From Rodentibacter genomosp. 1 (GTDB lineage Bacteria; Pseudomonadota; Gammaproteobacteria; Enterobacterales; Pasteurellaceae), in assembly GCF_001999285.1 (NCBI RefSeq), contig NZ_MLHN01000002.1, positions 1 through 64,000 of the forward strand: DNA of 64,000 bases, read 5' to 3'. The notes beneath the pieces were generated by a model. That model did no database searches and was not told the origin of the DNA. It saw only the letters and a program-made list of their open reading frames with translations. Position numbers and translations under genes: made by a program. Below are positions 9,234 through 20,809 of the stretch, piece after piece. Each line of letters opens with the position of its first letter. Within the stretch, counting starts at the first letter, position 1.

Positions 9234-11348
9234 TTAAAGAAGATCTATTTGTTGCTGTATAAATTCAGCGGTAGCGACTTCTGATCGATCCTTTAATAAA
9301 TAATCTTTTACTGCTTTACCAATAATGGTTTCGATCTGGCGTAAGTGAATAGCCTGATCACCCAATACATTTTCTCTAATGCCGTAGAATTTCGTCTGTT
9401 TTGCTAAAGCTAACCAAGGTAGAGATTGCGTAATACTTTGATTATCCATTAAATCATTTCTTGCCGATACACCACCTAGCTGGCTATATTGTTCTTGAAT
9501 AATATGTTGTAAAAACCAACTAATAAACCATTCGCAAGCGGTCTGATTTGGCGTTTGTTTTAAAATAGCCAAAGATCCTCCTCCCAATAATGGACGCTGA
9601 TTCGGAACAGAAGTAAATCCAACAGGGTAGAGCGAGTTATGATTGGAAATAGGCGAAAAGTGATTCATATAAACAAGAAGTAATGGAATTTCTCCTTGTT
9701 GAAAGAGTTCAGACTCATCTTTCCACCAGCTTTTTTCGAGTCGAATAGCATTTTCATATAAGGTTTTTAGTTGGCTTAAGCTCTCTTCTACGGCTTTCCG
9801 GTTAAATAAAATGTTTCCATTCTTAAAAATAGAAGGGAAATTAGCATAGTATCTAACAAAAAATTCGCTAGCGAGTGTGCCTTCATCATCAATAATTAAT
9901 GCTGAACCTTTTTTAATTTCAGGATAGTCGACAACTCCCGATTGAAAAAAGTGTAATAAAAGATTAAATTGTTCAAAATTTGTTGGTAATGTTAATTCTT
10001 TATTATATTTTTCATAAAACAAGCGTTTAATTTTCGCATCTTCAAATATATCTTTGCGATAAAAAAGCATTTGAATACTTGGATCAAAAGGAACAGCATA
10101 GATTTTTTGTTGAAATTGACAAAATTTTTGAATAATACTGGCTGAGAAATGAGCTTCTAATGTCTCAATTGTTAAAAAATCTAATGGCAATAAATAAGAT
10201 TGTGCAAAATAAGGCAAGCTCTCCATATCAATTCTTACCATATCATACTGATTTGTCCGAGTATTTTTTCCTAACTCATTAGGCATATCTGCAAACGTAC
10301 AGGTATCAATATGTACTTGAATATTTGTTAATTTGGTAAAGTGTGGAATAAGTTTCTTTAATGCGTCAATAGAGGGAGTGTTAACGGCTAGAATTTTGAT
10401 TATATTATTTTTATTTTGATCTCTATTTTGTGGAAGAAAATCTAAAAAACTAAAATGAAAAGGTTCAATGGCTGTATTTTCCTTTCTAATATAGGCTAAT
10501 ATTTTTTTACTTATATAGCCGTAGTCTAGCCCATATAACCTAAAGCGAGTATCATTATTAAAATTATTTCGATAAAACGTATAAATTTTAGGGAAAGGTT
10601 TATTTGAAAAATAGTACGCATTATGAATTAACTTTGCCGTTTCAAACGAAGTGGTAAATAGCATTGAGTGGTTTTCTGATTGAGCGAGTTCAAAAGCAAG
10701 TAAATGACTGTTTTTATGTTGTTCGATAAACTCTAGTTTAATATTTTCCTGTATTGCTTTTGTCATCAAATAGGCATAATCTTCTTGTGAAAAATCAGAA
10801 AATTCATCTTTAATAATAATTCCCTGTTTTATATCTTCTCTCACCCAGTGTTGAATGTAATGATCAATTACTGAAGTATAGTCGAACCGAATAATATTCT
10901 TGCCACCATCAATATTCCGATAAATAAATAAACACTTTTCTAATAGATTTCCATATTCTTTCGCATTATCTACACAAGAATCTGAAATAACAAAAAGATA
11001 ATTTTCCTCTTTGATTCTTTTAATTATTTCTCTTTCTTTTTCTTTTTTATTGTAAGAAAGATAAAGCTCTAAAATAAAATTATCTTCTTGAAAGTTTAAA
11101 TTTAAGTTTTCATATAAATAACTATATTTCATCTCGATAATATTAGGTAAAATAATCGCAATTTTATTACTGATACCACGCTTTAAATTTACCGCCTGTA
11201 TATTTCGCTGATAACCTAATTTATCAATCGCTCGTTGAACTTTTTCTATTTTATCTAAACTTACCCCATTTTTCCCATTGAGAACATTAGAAACTGTTCC
11301 CAAAGAGACTCCCGCCTCTTTTGCAAGATCTTTTATTGTCACGATCAT
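9234..11348 (-). CDS. LacI-type regulator fused to an ABC solute-binding domain
   Basis: This 704-residue protein is twice the length of a LacI regulator. Residues 1-60 are a LacI helix-turn-helix with hinge (TIKDLAKEAGVSLGTVSNVL, later KLGYQRNIQAVNLKRG). Residues about 65-310 look like a diverged sugar-binding core. Residues about 320-700 resemble family 1 extracellular solute-binding proteins (UgpB/MalE type): KILAVNTPSIDALKKLIPHF, YDMVRIDMESLPYF, YAVPFDPSIQMLFYRKDIF and a C-terminal helical lobe. No signal peptide or membrane segment is seen, so it should act in the cytoplasm and sense a ligand directly. It faces the sugar-phosphate operon with 13 bases between the stops. The twin GAAACGTTTC palindromes at 4297 and 4330 are its likely targets. 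Confidence 0.82.
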   Translation of the reverse strand: MIVTIKDLAKEAGVSLGTVSNVLNGKNGVSLDKIEKVQRAIDKLGYQRNIQAVNLKRGISNKIAIILPNIIEMKYSYLYENLNLNFQEDNFILELYLSYNKKEKEREIIKRIKEENYLFVISDSCVDNAKEYGNLLEKCLFIYRNIDGGKNIIRFDYTSVIDHYIQHWVREDIKQGIIIKDEFSDFSQEDYAYLMTKAIQENIKLEFIEQHKNSHLLAFELAQSENHSMLFTTSFETAKLIHNAYYFSNKPFPKIYTFYRNNFNNDTRFRLYGLDYGYISKKILAYIRKENTAIEPFHFSFLDFLPQNRDQNKNNIIKILAVNTPSIDALKKLIPHFTKLTNIQVHIDTCTFADMPNELGKNTRTNQYDMVRIDMESLPYFAQSYLLPLDFLTIETLEAHFSASIIQKFCQFQQKIYAVPFDPSIQMLFYRKDIFEDAKIKRLFYEKYNKELTLPTNFEQFNLLLHFFQSGVVDYPEIKKGSALIIDDEGTLASEFFVRYYANFPSIFKNGNILFNRKAVEESLSQLKTLYENAIRLEKSWWKDESELFQQGEIPLLLVYMNHFSPISNHNSLYPVGFTSVPNQRPLLGGGSLAILKQTPNQTACEWFISWFLQHIIQEQYSQLGGVSARNDLMDNQSITQSLPWLALAKQTKFYGIRENVLGDQAIHLRQIETIIGKAVKDYLLKDRSEVATAEFIQQQIDLL

Positions 11349-11461
11349 AAAATTATCCTAGAAAATATAAGTGAGATATTTATTCTCAATAAATCTTATT
11401 AGGGACGCTCCTATGCCGTACGTTTTTTAATTTCAAAAAACGACCGCACTTTTATCAAATA

Positions 11462-12409
11462 TCAAAAAATATTGTGATATCTCACTAAATCTTCTCGATT
11501 AATCGCAAAAACACCCAGCCCACCATTTTTAAGATCAACCCATTTAAATGGCACATCAGGATATTGTTCAATTAGGCTTACCATGCTATTTCCCACCTCA
11601 CAAATCAATAGGCCGTTTTCCGTTAAATAATCAGGTGCTTGTTTTAGAATTTGTTTGGTGATGTCTAAACCGTCTTTACCTGATCCCAAAGCGAGTTCAG
11701 GTTCAAAGTGAAATTCTTCCGGCATATCAGCAAGATCGTCTTCATCTACATAAGGTGGATTTGTCACAATAAGATCGTATTTTTGACCAAGAATATTCTC
11801 AAATAAATTTGATTGAATAGGGAAGACACGGTGTTCCAATTGGTGACGGGCAATATTGATTTCTGCAACATTTAAGGCATCAGCGGATAAATCCACGGCA
11901 TCTACTTCCGCTTCAGGGAAAGCATACGCACAGGCAATTGCAATACAAGCACTACCGGTACAAAGATCAAGAATGTGTTGTGGCGATTGTTTCACTAATC
12001 CGTCAAAGTGATCCTGAATGAGTGCGCTAATTGGCGAACGAGGAATAATCGTGCGTTCATCCACATAAAACTCATGGCCACAAAACCACGCACTGTTTGT
12101 TAGGTAGGCAACCGGTACACGTTGTTCGATACGGGTTAAAACCAGTTGGACGAGGCTTTCTTTTTCTGAGGGGGTTAAACGGCTGTGGAATAATTCGGTC
12201 GGTAGATCAATAGGTAATTGTAAACCGGCAAGCACGAGCTGAAGGCTTTCATCCCAAGCATTATCATATCCCTGCCCATAGTAAATATCAGAACGGTTAA
12301 ATACGCTATATGTCCAACGGAGAAAATCTTGAATGGTATAAAGTTCATGAGCAACATTATCTTCTAAAATTGTTGCCACTAATTCTTGGTTATATGTGGT
12401 TTCCATCAT
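11462..12409 (-). CDS. prmB: Ribosomal protein uL3 glutamine N5-methyltransferase
   Basis: This 315-residue enzyme is of the HemK/PrmB family and methylates the Gln of ribosomal protein L3. The class I methyltransferase motif I is [14 protein letters not shown] and the catalytic NPPY is in [11 protein letters not shown]. The N-terminal 100 residues form the PrmB-type substrate domain. It is divergent from smrB, an order also found in Escherichia coli. The ATG follows AAGGAAAAT on the minus strand; a second ATG one codon in is possible. Confidence 0.93.
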   Translation of the reverse strand: MMETTYNQELVATILEDNVAHELYTIQDFLRWTYSVFNRSDIYYGQGYDNAWDESLQLVLAGLQLPIDLPTELFHSRLTPSEKESLVQLVLTRIEQRVPVAYLTNSAWFCGHEFYVDERTIIPRSPISALIQDHFDGLVKQSPQHILDLCTGSACIAIACAYAFPEAEVDAVDLSADALNVAEINIARHQLEHRVFPIQSNLFENILGQKYDLIVTNPPYVDEDDLADMPEEFHFEPELALGSGKDGLDITKQILKQAPDYLTENGLLICEVGNSMVSLIEQYPDVPFKWVDLKNGGLGVFAINREDLVRYHNIF

Positions 12410-12501
12410 ATTTTCCTTATAAAAAAATTTGCGTAGTTATACCACATAAGGCGGTTTATAACTATGATATGATACGCAAAATTTGAAATGAGTGAGAAAA
12501 A

Positions 12502-13005
12502 ATGAAAGACGAATTTGAGTTATTTCGTGCTGAAACGAAAGGTATTAAGCCCATTAAACAAGATACTTTTATCGCTCTGCGTCAAAAGAGCGGTCAAAAA
12601 AAATCCCATTTGCGTGATATTCGTGAAAAAGAGGATACCTTATTTTATTTTTCCGATGAATATGAACCTCTGCTTAATGAAAATGATGGTATGGTAAAGT
12701 ACCTTCGTGAAGGTGAGGATTCTCATTTACTGAAACGATTACGCCGAGGGGATTTTTCTCCCGAATTATTTTTAGATTTACACGGTTTAACCCGTGAACA
12801 GGCAAAAATGGAATTAGCGGCTTTATTGCTTGCCTGCGAAAATGAACGTGTAGATTGTGCGAGCATTATGACCGGTTACGGGAGTTTTACGTTGAAAAAA
12901 CAAATTCCCCGTTGGCTTGTTCAACATCCCAAAGTACGTGCGTTGCATCAAGCTCCGAGAGAATGGGGCGGTGAGGCGGCAATTTTGATTTTAATTGAGG
13001 TGTAA
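12502..13005 (+). CDS. smrB: Smr-domain endonuclease, ribosome rescue factor
   Basis: This 167-residue protein ends in an Smr domain with LDLHGLTREQAK and a closing block (HQAPREWGGEAAILILIEV) like that of SmrB/YfcN. SmrB cuts mRNA at collided ribosomes. The usual HGKG motif reads TGYG here (MTGYGSFTLKKQIP), which changes two residues of the glycine loop. It is divergent from prmB with 92 bases between. A variant uptake core AGAGCGGTC lies inside the gene. Confidence 0.88.
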   Translation: MKDEFELFRAETKGIKPIKQDTFIALRQKSGQKKSHLRDIREKEDTLFYFSDEYEPLLNENDGMVKYLREGEDSHLLKRLRRGDFSPELFLDLHGLTREQAKMELAALLLACENERVDCASIMTGYGSFTLKKQIPRWLVQHPKVRALHQAPREWGGEAAILILIEV

Positions 13006-13062
13006 TTCACCACGAAAAAATGTTTCAAACTGATGAAAAAGTGCGGTCAATTTTGATTGCGT

Positions 13063-13137
13063 TTTTCGGTATTATTCGCTAAAAGCAAATATAAAAATAA
13101 CTTGAACCATAGGGACACACTGCGTGTGTCCGCTTAA
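13063..13137 (-). repeat. Dispersed double-hairpin repeat, half copy A (inverted)
   Basis: The inverted tail (TTTTCGGTATTATTCGCTAA) is followed by one hairpin, TAGGGACACAC-TGC-GTGTGTCC, and then the copy ends. It sits between smrB and the LysR gene. Copies B (16819-16943) and C (45908-46018) have both hairpins. Confidence 0.75.
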
Positions 13138-13150
13138 CACGCCATTTATC

Positions 13151-14044
13151 CTAGGTTTCTGAACACAGCCCTAAACTCGCCAAAAACTCAATAAATGCCC
13201 GTACTTTTGCCGGTAAGTGTCGGCGGTTTGGGTACACCACGTGAATTTCCAATTCTTGCTGTTTGTATTCCGGTAAAATTTCCACTAATTCGCCACTTTC
13301 AAAGGCATCACCGAGAATAAAGCGGGGTAAATTCACAATCCCAAGTCCTGCTTTTGCCATATCCAATAGGGCTAATCCATTATTGCTCACAACTTTTGAT
13401 TTGATTTTAAAACGTTGTGTTTGATTTGGCCGTACGCTTTGCCAGTTCACCTGATTTAATGTACTTTTATAAAGTAGCCCTTCATGCTGTTCTAAATCAT
13501 TAGGTGTTTTTGGAACACCGTATTGATCAAGATAACGGGGAGAGGCGGCAAAGTGAATAGTAGAGGTGCTAATTTTACGGGCCACTAAAGAACTATCTTG
13601 CATATAGCCAATGCGTAAAGCAAGGTCGTAGCCTTCAGCAAGGAGATCGATCTTTTTATCATTAAATTCTACTTCAATATGTAAATTAGGATGTGCCGCA
13701 ATAAACATAGGTAGGTTAGGGGAAATAAATAACAAGCCAAAATCACGTGGTACAGAAATAAGAAGATTGCCTTGCAAACTTGTGGTCATATTGCTAATAC
13801 TGGCATCTGCTTCATCTAAATCCTGTAAAATCCCTTGGCAACGTTGGTAATACATCATACCGGCTTCGGTGGGCATAATTTTTCTTGTGGTACGCTGTAA
13901 CAAACGGGTTTTGAGATGTTCTTCAAGTTGAGAAACCAATTTACTTGCCATTGCGACAGAAATATTTTGTTGTAATGCTGCTTGAGTAAAACTCTGGGTT
14001 TCAATGACCTTACAAAAAATGGAAATCGCATTGAGTTTGTCCAT
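13151..14044 (-). CDS. LysR-family transcriptional regulator
   Basis: This 297-residue protein has the LysR helix-turn-helix at the N-terminus (AISIFCKVIETQSFTQAALQ) and a substrate-binding domain in the rest. It is divergent from topA, 97 bases away. Residues such as LQRTTRKIMPTEAG and YYQRC are typical of the large AaeR/DsdC-like group. Its target and ligand cannot be inferred, though divergent neighbours are common targets of LysR proteins. Confidence 0.9.
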   Translation of the reverse strand: MDKLNAISIFCKVIETQSFTQAALQQNISVAMASKLVSQLEEHLKTRLLQRTTRKIMPTEAGMMYYQRCQGILQDLDEADASISNMTTSLQGNLLISVPRDFGLLFISPNLPMFIAAHPNLHIEVEFNDKKIDLLAEGYDLALRIGYMQDSSLVARKISTSTIHFAASPRYLDQYGVPKTPNDLEQHEGLLYKSTLNQVNWQSVRPNQTQRFKIKSKVVSNNGLALLDMAKAGLGIVNLPRFILGDAFESGELVEILPEYKQQELEIHVVYPNRRHLPAKVRAFIEFLASLGLCSET

Positions 14045-14141
14045 TTATATCCCTTTATTTCAAAAAAAACTTGATTTTGCTACCGTAAGTTTGCACTATA
14101 CCGCCAATTTTACAAAATGCTAGCAAAAATTGGGTAATAAA

Positions 14142-16748
14142 ATGAGTAAATCTTTGGTGATAGTCGAGTCACCGGCAAAAGCGAAGACCATTAATAAATA
14201 TTTAGGCAGCCAATATGTGGTGAAATCTAGTGTTGGACATATTCGTGATTTACCCACAGTGGGGACAAGTAGCGGCGAAAAAGCTAAGCCTATTTCCACA
14301 AAAGGGATGAGTGCGGAAGAGAAAGCAAACATAAAAGCAGAAAAAGAACGTAGCGCTTTAGTTAAACGCATGGGGATTGATCCCTACCACGAGTGGAAAG
14401 CCAATTATCAAATTTTGCCGGGGAAAGAAAAAGTCGTAGCAGAATTAAAAAATCTCGCTAAAAAAGCTGACCATGTTTATCTTGCCACCGATTTGGATAG
14501 AGAAGGGGAAGCCATTGCATGGCATTTACGTGAAGTCATTGGCGGTGATGATGATCGTTTTAGCCGTGTAGTATTTAATGAAATCACTAAAAATGCGATT
14601 AAACAAGCCTTTGAAAAACCTGAACAATTGAATATGGATCGGGTGAATGCTCAACAAACACGCCGTTTTTTAGACCGAGTGGTGGGCTTTATGGTATCAC
14701 CGCTACTCTGGAAAAAGGTTGCACGAGGTTTATCTGCCGGACGTGTACAATCTGTTGCAGTCAAATTATTAGTGGAACGTGAGCGTGAAATTAAGGCATT
14801 TCAACCGGAAGAATATTGGGAAGTAGGCGTTCTCACCCAAACTTTAGGCAAAGAAAATATCCGTTTGGATGTGACAGACTATCAAGGAAAAACATTTGAT
14901 CCTAAAAATCAGAGAGAGGCTCAAAGTGCGGTCGATTTTTTGAAAGTTTCTGATTACGTTGTCACAGATTTAGAAACTAAACCGACCAGTTCACGCCCGA
15001 GAGCTCCTTTTATCACATCAACATTACAACAAACAGCCAGTACCCGTTTGAGCTTTGGTGTGAAAAAAACCATGATGCTTGCACAACGTCTTTATGAAGC
15101 AGGCTATATCACTTATATGCGTACGGACTCGACTAATTTGAGTCAAGATGCGCTCAATATGGCTCGGAGTTATATTGAAAATCGTTTTGGTGCACAATAT
15201 TTACCGACAAAACCGAATTTTTATTCCAGTAAAGAAAATGCGCAAGAAGCCCATGAAGCTATTCGTCCATCAGATGTCAACACGTTACCGGAACATTTAG
15301 AAGGAATGGATAAAGATGCTGTGCGTCTTTATGATTTAATTTGGCGTCAATTTTTAGCCTGTCAAATGCCACCGGCACAATATGATAGTAGCACGCTTAC
15401 TGTTACTGCGGGTGATTATACGTTAAAAGCCAAAGGGAGAATTTTACGTTTTGATGGTTGGACGAAAGTCTTACCGCAAATGGGGAAAAATCCTGAAGAT
15501 CAAGAGTTGCCTGAAGTGGCGGTTGCCGAAAAATTAAATTTAAAAGAAGTGCAACCAAGCCAACATTTTACTAAACCGCCAGCCCGTTTTACTGAAGCAG
15601 CATTAGTAAAAGAATTAGAAAAACGGGGAATCGGTCGTCCTTCTACTTATGCGGCGATCATTTCTACAATTCAAGAACGTGGTTATGTAAGAACAGAAAA
15701 CCGCCGTTTTTATGCCGAGAAAATGGGGGAAATTGTCACGGATCGCCTCAATGAATCTTTTGGTGATTTGATGAATTATGACTTCACAGCCAATATGGAA
15801 AATGTGCTTGACCAAATCGCTTCAGGCTCCGTAAATTGGAAAACGGAATTAAATCAATTTTTTAAAGATTTTTCTAATCAGTTATCAAAAGCAGAGTTAG
15901 ACGAACTGGAAGGCGGCATGCGTCCGAATAGCTTGGTTGAAACGGATATTCAATGTCCGACTTGTGGCAGAAATATGGCTATTCGTACGGCAAGCACTGG
16001 GGTATTCTTGGGCTGTACAGGCTATGCTTTACCACCTAAAGAGCGTTGCAAAACGACGATTAATTTAATTCCAGAAGCAGAATTATTAAACGTATTAGAT
16101 GAATCTTCCGAAACAAAAGCATTGATGGAGCGTAAACGTTGTCCAAAATGTGATACTGCAATGGATAGCTATGTTATTGATACTGAACGTAAAATCCATA
16201 TTTGTGGTAATAATCCAAATTGTGACGGCTATTTGATTGAAGAAGGTTCTTTCAAAATTAAAGGTTATGATGGGCCTGTTGTTGAGTGTGATAAATGTGG
16301 TTCGGATATGCACCTAAAATTAGGTCGTTTCGGCAAATATATGGCTTGCACAAAGTGTGATAATACACGCAAAATTTTAAAAAATGGAGAAGTTGCACCA
16401 CCAAAAGAAGAACCGGTACATTTCCCTGAATTGAAATGTGAAAAATCCGATGCTTATTTTGTATTACGTGATGGGGCAAGTGGGGTCTTTATGTCAGCCC
16501 ATAATTTCCCTAAATCCCGAGAAACACGCCCGGCAAAAGTCGCTGAGTTAGCATTATATCGGGATCGTCTGCCGGAAAAATTGGCTTATCTTGCTGATGC
16601 GCCACAAAAAGATCCGGAAGGGAATGAAGCCATTATCCGTTTTAGCCGTAAAGAGAAAAAACAGTATGTGACTTCAGAAAAAGACGGCAAGGCAACAAAA
16701 TGGATTGTTGATTTTATTGATGGAAAATGGATTGAACGAAAAAAATAG
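14142..16748 (+). CDS. topA: DNA topoisomerase I
   Basis: This 868-residue type IA topoisomerase relaxes negative supercoils. It opens with the Toprim fold ([13 protein letters not shown]) and has [11 protein letters not shown]. The catalytic Tyr is in YITYMRTDS near residue 324. Three C-terminal zinc ribbons follow (CPTC...C, CPKC...C, CDKC...CTKC). ATG 14142 is chosen over the upstream TTG at 14130 because it gives the standard N-terminus [10 protein letters not shown]. Length matches the family. A terminator built on an inverted uptake sequence follows. Confidence 0.96.
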   Translation: MSKSLVIVESPAKAKTINKYLGSQYVVKSSVGHIRDLPTVGTSSGEKAKPISTKGMSAEEKANIKAEKERSALVKRMGIDPYHEWKANYQILPGKEKVVAELKNLAKKADHVYLATDLDREGEAIAWHLREVIGGDDDRFSRVVFNEITKNAIKQAFEKPEQLNMDRVNAQQTRRFLDRVVGFMVSPLLWKKVARGLSAGRVQSVAVKLLVEREREIKAFQPEEYWEVGVLTQTLGKENIRLDVTDYQGKTFDPKNQREAQSAVDFLKVSDYVVTDLETKPTSSRPRAPFITSTLQQTASTRLSFGVKKTMMLAQRLYEAGYITYMRTDSTNLSQDALNMARSYIENRFGAQYLPTKPNFYSSKENAQEAHEAIRPSDVNTLPEHLEGMDKDAVRLYDLIWRQFLACQMPPAQYDSSTLTVTAGDYTLKAKGRILRFDGWTKVLPQMGKNPEDQELPEVAVAEKLNLKEVQPSQHFTKPPARFTEAALVKELEKRGIGRPSTYAAIISTIQERGYVRTENRRFYAEKMGEIVTDRLNESFGDLMNYDFTANMENVLDQIASGSVNWKTELNQFFKDFSNQLSKAELDELEGGMRPNSLVETDIQCPTCGRNMAIRTASTGVFLGCTGYALPPKERCKTTINLIPEAELLNVLDESSETKALMERKRCPKCDTAMDSYVIDTERKIHICGNNPNCDGYLIEEGSFKIKGYDGPVVECDKCGSDMHLKLGRFGKYMACTKCDNTRKILKNGEVAPPKEEPVHFPELKCEKSDAYFVLRDGASGVFMSAHNFPKSRETRPAKVAELALYRDRLPEKLAYLADAPQKDPEGNEAIIRFSRKEKKQYVTSEKDGKATKWIVDFIDGKWIERKK

Positions 16749-16753
16749 AAGAT

Positions 16754-16790
16754 AAAAAGTACGGTTAATTTTAACCGCACTTTTTGTTTT
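16754..16790 (+). terminator. topA terminator with inverted uptake sequence
   Basis: AAAAAGTACGGTTAA and TTAACCGCACTTTTT form a 15-bp arm pair with one G-U. The right arm holds a Haemophilus-type uptake core, followed by T-rich sequence. Confidence 0.85.
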
Positions 16791-16818
16791 TAGCGGGTAT
16801 TATAAATTTCAACGACAT

Positions 16819-16943
16819 GTAGGGACACACTGAGTGTGTCCGATGAAATGATTTGATTCTATAATGAACACATGCAATGTGTCTCTACTATATATCATTG
16901 AAATTTCTACTTTTGTGCATTTGCTATATAATACCGAAATTTA
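16819..16943 (+). repeat. Dispersed double-hairpin repeat, full copy B
   Basis: From GTAGGGACACAC (16819) to GTCTCTAC (16888) two hairpins of the GGACACAC/GTGTGTCC type flank an AT-rich spacer (ATGATTTGATT). The ends are inverted copies of each other. The shared tail follows (TTGTGCATTTGCTATATAAT). It lies between the convergent topA and ppc genes. Confidence 0.8.
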
Positions 16944-16982
16944 TCTCAGCTTTGACCGCACTTTATTTCATTTATTTATTAC

Positions 16983-19622
16983 CTAACCTGTGTTACGCAT
17001 TCCGGCAGCGATACCGGTAATAGTGATCATCAATGCCTGTTCTACATCAGGATTTGCTTGATCCGGATTTTCACGGAAACGGTGGAGTAGCTCCACTTGG
17101 AGAAGATTAAGTGGATCTGTGTAGATATTGCGTAGCGCAATAGACTCGGCAATCCATGGCAAATCAGACATTAATTCATTACGGTGAGAGAGGGAAAGTA
17201 CCGTTTGAATATCTGCTTTCAATTGTTGGCGTAGATTTTCGCCTAAATACCAAAGCTCTTTTTTCACCAAACGTTGATCATATTGTTGTGAAAGCCAAAG
17301 GTCTGCTTTGCTGAATACCATTTCTAGCATACCGATTCGGGTAGAGAAAAATGGCCATGTTTGACACATTTCTTCAATCACATCACCTTTTCCACTTTCA
17401 ATCACTTGACGTACTGCTGCACCGGCGCCTAGCCATGCCGGTAACATGAGTCGATTTTGCATCCAAGCGAAAATCCAAGGAATGGCTCGAAGACTTTCTA
17501 CCCCCCCGTTTGGATTACGTTTTGCCGGGCGTGAACCTAGGGGTAATTTAGAGAGTTCTTGTTCCGGTGTCGCACTGCGGAAGTAAGGCACAAAGTCTTT
17601 ATCACCACGCACCACGTCACGGTAGATTTTACAAGAAATCGTGGAAAGTTCATCCATGATGGCACGCCATTCTGCTTTGGGCTCTGGTGGGGGTAAAAGG
17701 TTGGCTTCTAAAATTGCACTCGCGTAAAGGTCGAAGGTTTCCACTGCGACAGCCGGTAAACCGAGTTTAAAGCGGATCATTTCACCTTGTTCTGTGACAC
17801 GCAAGCCATTTTTCAATGAGCGTGGTGGTTGAGAAAGTAGAGCAGCATGAGCCGGCGCGCCACCTCGACCGATTGTGCCGCCACGTCCGTGGAATAAGGT
17901 GAGTTCAATCCCTAGTTTTTCAGTTAAATTCACGAGAGCTTCTTGTGCACGATATTGTGCCCATGAGGCAGCCATCATACCGGCATCTTTTGCGGAATCA
18001 GAATAGCCTATCATCACCATTTGGCGGTTGTTAATTACGCCTCGATACCAACCAATGTTGAAAAGCTGAGTCATTACATCTTCGGCTGCATTTAAGTCAT
18101 CTAGCGTTTCAAAGAGGGGGACAACAGGAATATGATAAGGAACGCCTGCTTCTTTCAATAACAAATGAACAGCGAGTACATCAGAGGCATTTTGAGCCAT
18201 AGAAATAACGTAACAGGCAATGACCCCTTGTTTTTGTGAGGCAACTACTCGACAGGTATCAAGAATCTCTTGTGTTTCTGCTGATGGTGTCCAATTTTGT
18301 GGAATTAACGGGCGACGTGAACTTAATTCTCGAATAAGGAAAGCTTGTTTGTCTTCTTCTGTCCATTGGGAATAATCACCTAAACCGATATAACCTGTGA
18401 TTTCCGCAATGGCATTGGTATGACGTGTACTTTCTTGACGAATATCCATTTGTGACAAGGTGACGCCAAAGCAACGGATACGATGTAAAATATCAAGCAA
18501 TGAGCCGTTTGCAATAATACGCATACCGCATGCCATAAGAGATTGATAACAATCGTAAAGTGGTTCCCAAAGTTGGTTATCCTCTAAAATAATGTCATTT
18601 TCTGTGACACGAGGCAGACGATCCGCAAGGAGATCATCAAAGTAGGCGAGGGTCGTGGTGAGTTTTGTACGTAATTCTTTTACCACGGCACGATAAGGCT
18701 CTAAATGATCGCCATATTTTGCTCGAAATTCATCAGTACATTTCACCATAGAAAGTTCATCGGCAAGTTTGCTGATATCTTGAAGGAATAAATCCGCTGC
18801 TTTCCAACGGGCAAAATTCAGCACTTTTTGAGTAATTTTAGCGGTAACAAATGGGTTGCCATCACGGTCTCCGCCCATCCAAGAAGAAATGCGAACGGGT
18901 TTTAACCCCACCGGCAAATCATAACCTAAGAATTCACGTGCATTTTCATTTAATTGACGTAGAAATTCCGGTACGGCTTGCCAAAGGCTGTTTTCTAACA
19001 TCGCAAAACCCCATTTCGCTTCGTCAAACGGGGTAGGACGAACTGTGCGGATTTCATTGGTATGCCAAGCTTCGGCGATTAAACGAAGGAGCAGACGTTC
19101 AATCACGCTTCGTTCTTTTGGAGTGAGATCACCGTGTTCTAATTTGCTTAAGCATTTATTGATTTCAACATGTTTATGGATGAGTGAACGGCGTGTTGTT
19201 TCTGTCGGGTGTGCCGTTAAGACGAGTTCAATTAATAGTTTTTCAATGGTTTTATAGACGTCCTCTTTTGAGGCATTTTCCGCCTTTAAACGCGTGAATA
19301 GGGCGTGTAAAGAGCGTTCTGAAGGGGCTTTTTGTGAATGTTCACGAGAGATAGTTTGATATTGTTCCGCAATATTGGTTAGGTTCAAAAATTGGCTGAA
19401 TGCTCGTGCTACGGGGATGATATTATCCGTTGAAATATTCGCGAGCGTGTCGAGCAGTGCTTGGCGTGCATTGTCATCTCCTGCACGAGAATCACGAGAT
19501 AGTTTGCGGATATTTTCGATAAGTTCAAGAATATCGGCACCTTGTGCATCGTTAATGGTTTCTCCGAGAAAACGCCCTAACATATTGATGTTATTGCGTA
19601 GAGTTGCATACTCTTGTGTCAT
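16983..19622 (-). CDS. ppc: Phosphoenolpyruvate carboxylase
   Basis: This 879-residue enzyme carboxylates phosphoenolpyruvate to oxaloacetate. The catalytic His region ([13 protein letters not shown]), GGDRDGNP, and [12 protein letters not shown] are all present, as is the C-terminal MRNTG. The start is set at 19622, preceded by AGGAGTTTTT; an upstream in-frame extension would add a false hydrophobic leader. The ppc-purR-dapD order is the same as in Haemophilus influenzae. Confidence 0.96.
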   Translation of the reverse strand: MTQEYATLRNNINMLGRFLGETINDAQGADILELIENIRKLSRDSRAGDDNARQALLDTLANISTDNIIPVARAFSQFLNLTNIAEQYQTISREHSQKAPSERSLHALFTRLKAENASKEDVYKTIEKLLIELVLTAHPTETTRRSLIHKHVEINKCLSKLEHGDLTPKERSVIERLLLRLIAEAWHTNEIRTVRPTPFDEAKWGFAMLENSLWQAVPEFLRQLNENAREFLGYDLPVGLKPVRISSWMGGDRDGNPFVTAKITQKVLNFARWKAADLFLQDISKLADELSMVKCTDEFRAKYGDHLEPYRAVVKELRTKLTTTLAYFDDLLADRLPRVTENDIILEDNQLWEPLYDCYQSLMACGMRIIANGSLLDILHRIRCFGVTLSQMDIRQESTRHTNAIAEITGYIGLGDYSQWTEEDKQAFLIRELSSRRPLIPQNWTPSAETQEILDTCRVVASQKQGVIACYVISMAQNASDVLAVHLLLKEAGVPYHIPVVPLFETLDDLNAAEDVMTQLFNIGWYRGVINNRQMVMIGYSDSAKDAGMMAASWAQYRAQEALVNLTEKLGIELTLFHGRGGTIGRGGAPAHAALLSQPPRSLKNGLRVTEQGEMIRFKLGLPAVAVETFDLYASAILEANLLPPPEPKAEWRAIMDELSTISCKIYRDVVRGDKDFVPYFRSATPEQELSKLPLGSRPAKRNPNGGVESLRAIPWIFAWMQNRLMLPAWLGAGAAVRQVIESGKGDVIEEMCQTWPFFSTRIGMLEMVFSKADLWLSQQYDQRLVKKELWYLGENLRQQLKADIQTVLSLSHRNELMSDLPWIAESIALRNIYTDPLNLLQVELLHRFRENPDQANPDVEQALMITITGIAAGMRNTG

Positions 19623-19743
19623 AAAAACTCCTAAAATAAGGTAAAAAAATAAAACTGCGGTAGATATAACTAAAAATAGGTGTTCGGTCAAACCCTATAA
19701 GAAAAAAGATTGATAAAAAACAAGAAAATTAAATATTCCAAAA

Positions 19744-19782
19744 AAGAACCGCACTTTCTATATGTTTAAAGTGCGGTCATTT
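19744..19782 (-). terminator. purR terminator from paired uptake sequences
   Basis: ACCGCACTTT (19749) and AAAGTGCGGT (19769) form a perfect 10-bp stem. On the minus strand a TTCTTTTTT run follows. Inverted uptake pairs serving as terminators are common in this family. Confidence 0.8.
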
Positions 19783-19792
19783 TTAGTGAATT

Positions 19793-20809
19793 TTATGAAA
19801 TAGTTTTAACGGATTTTCTGACCACTAGTTCCGGATGAATATCAATTCGGCTTTGGGGGTGTGATAAATCGTCTTTGTCTTTTTGTGCAATACGTTCAAA
19901 TAATAAATTCACGGCTTGTGCACCTAATCGAGATTTAGATTGGTGAATAGTGGTTAATGGCGGCGCATAGAAACGTGATGAATGAATGTTGTCATAACCT
20001 ATCACTGAAATATCATCGGGGACATGCAATCCTTTTTCTGTAATTGCGGAAATGGCGCCTAATGCCATGACATCATTACAGCAGAACACGGCGGTGGGTA
20101 AGTCTGCTTGAGCGAGGATTTTATTCATGCATTCATAACCGTCTTCAGGTTCAAAATAGCCTTCCATGACCCAGTTTTTATTGATCCGTAGATCGGCTTC
20201 TTTCATGGCTTTTTCAAAACCTTCATAGCGGGTTTTGGCTGTAGTTTTACTGAGTTCACCGGCGATAATCCCAATTTTTTTATGACCACAATCAATCAAA
20301 TATTTTGTCGCTAAATAACCACCGCTGAAGCTGTTATCATCAATGATATCGGTGTCGCCATTTGGTCCCCAATCCATAACAACCATTGGGACAGTAGAGA
20401 AATTAGCAAGTAAATTGAGGGAGGTTTGAGTATATTCGGAACACATCACAAGTAAGCCATCCACCCGTTTTTTTGCTAACATTTCTAAGTGATTTTTAAT
20501 TTTTTCAGGATCATTTTGCGTGTTACACAAAAAAAGTGAATAACCTTGACGATAGCAATGTTCTTCTACTGCATGGATAATTTCAGCAAAGTAAGGCGCT
20601 TCACTGGTGGTGACGATCATGCCTACTGACTTAGTCGTGTTGACTTTTAAGCTTCTTGCCACAGCACTTGGGGAATATTTTAAGGTTTTAATCGCATGCT
20701 GAACGGCTTCTTCCGTTTCTTTTGCAACAAATCGGGTTTTATTAATTACATGGGAAACCGTGGTTGTGGATACCCCAGCCATCTTTGCCACATCTTTAAT
20801 CGTTGCCAT
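19793..20809 (-). CDS. purR: Purine repressor
   Basis: This 338-residue LacI-family repressor is collinear with E. coli Pur[39 protein letters not shown] and the corepressor core including MVVMDWG and CCNDVMA. It would repress purine synthesis genes when hypoxanthine or guanine is bound. No clear PurR operator is visible in its own promoter. It is divergent from a tiny YnhF-like gene, as in E. coli. Confidence 0.95.
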   Translation of the reverse strand: MATIKDVAKMAGVSTTTVSHVINKTRFVAKETEEAVQHAIKTLKYSPSAVARSLKVNTTKSVGMIVTTSEAPYFAEIIHAVEEHCYRQGYSLFLCNTQNDPEKIKNHLEMLAKKRVDGLLVMCSEYTQTSLNLLANFSTVPMVVMDWGPNGDTDIIDDNSFSGGYLATKYLIDCGHKKIGIIAGELSKTTAKTRYEGFEKAMKEADLRINKNWVMEGYFEPEDGYECMNKILAQADLPTAVFCCNDVMALGAISAITEKGLHVPDDISVIGYDNIHSSRFYAPPLTTIHQSKSRLGAQAVNLLFERIAQKDKDDLSHPQSRIDIHPELVVRKSVKTIS

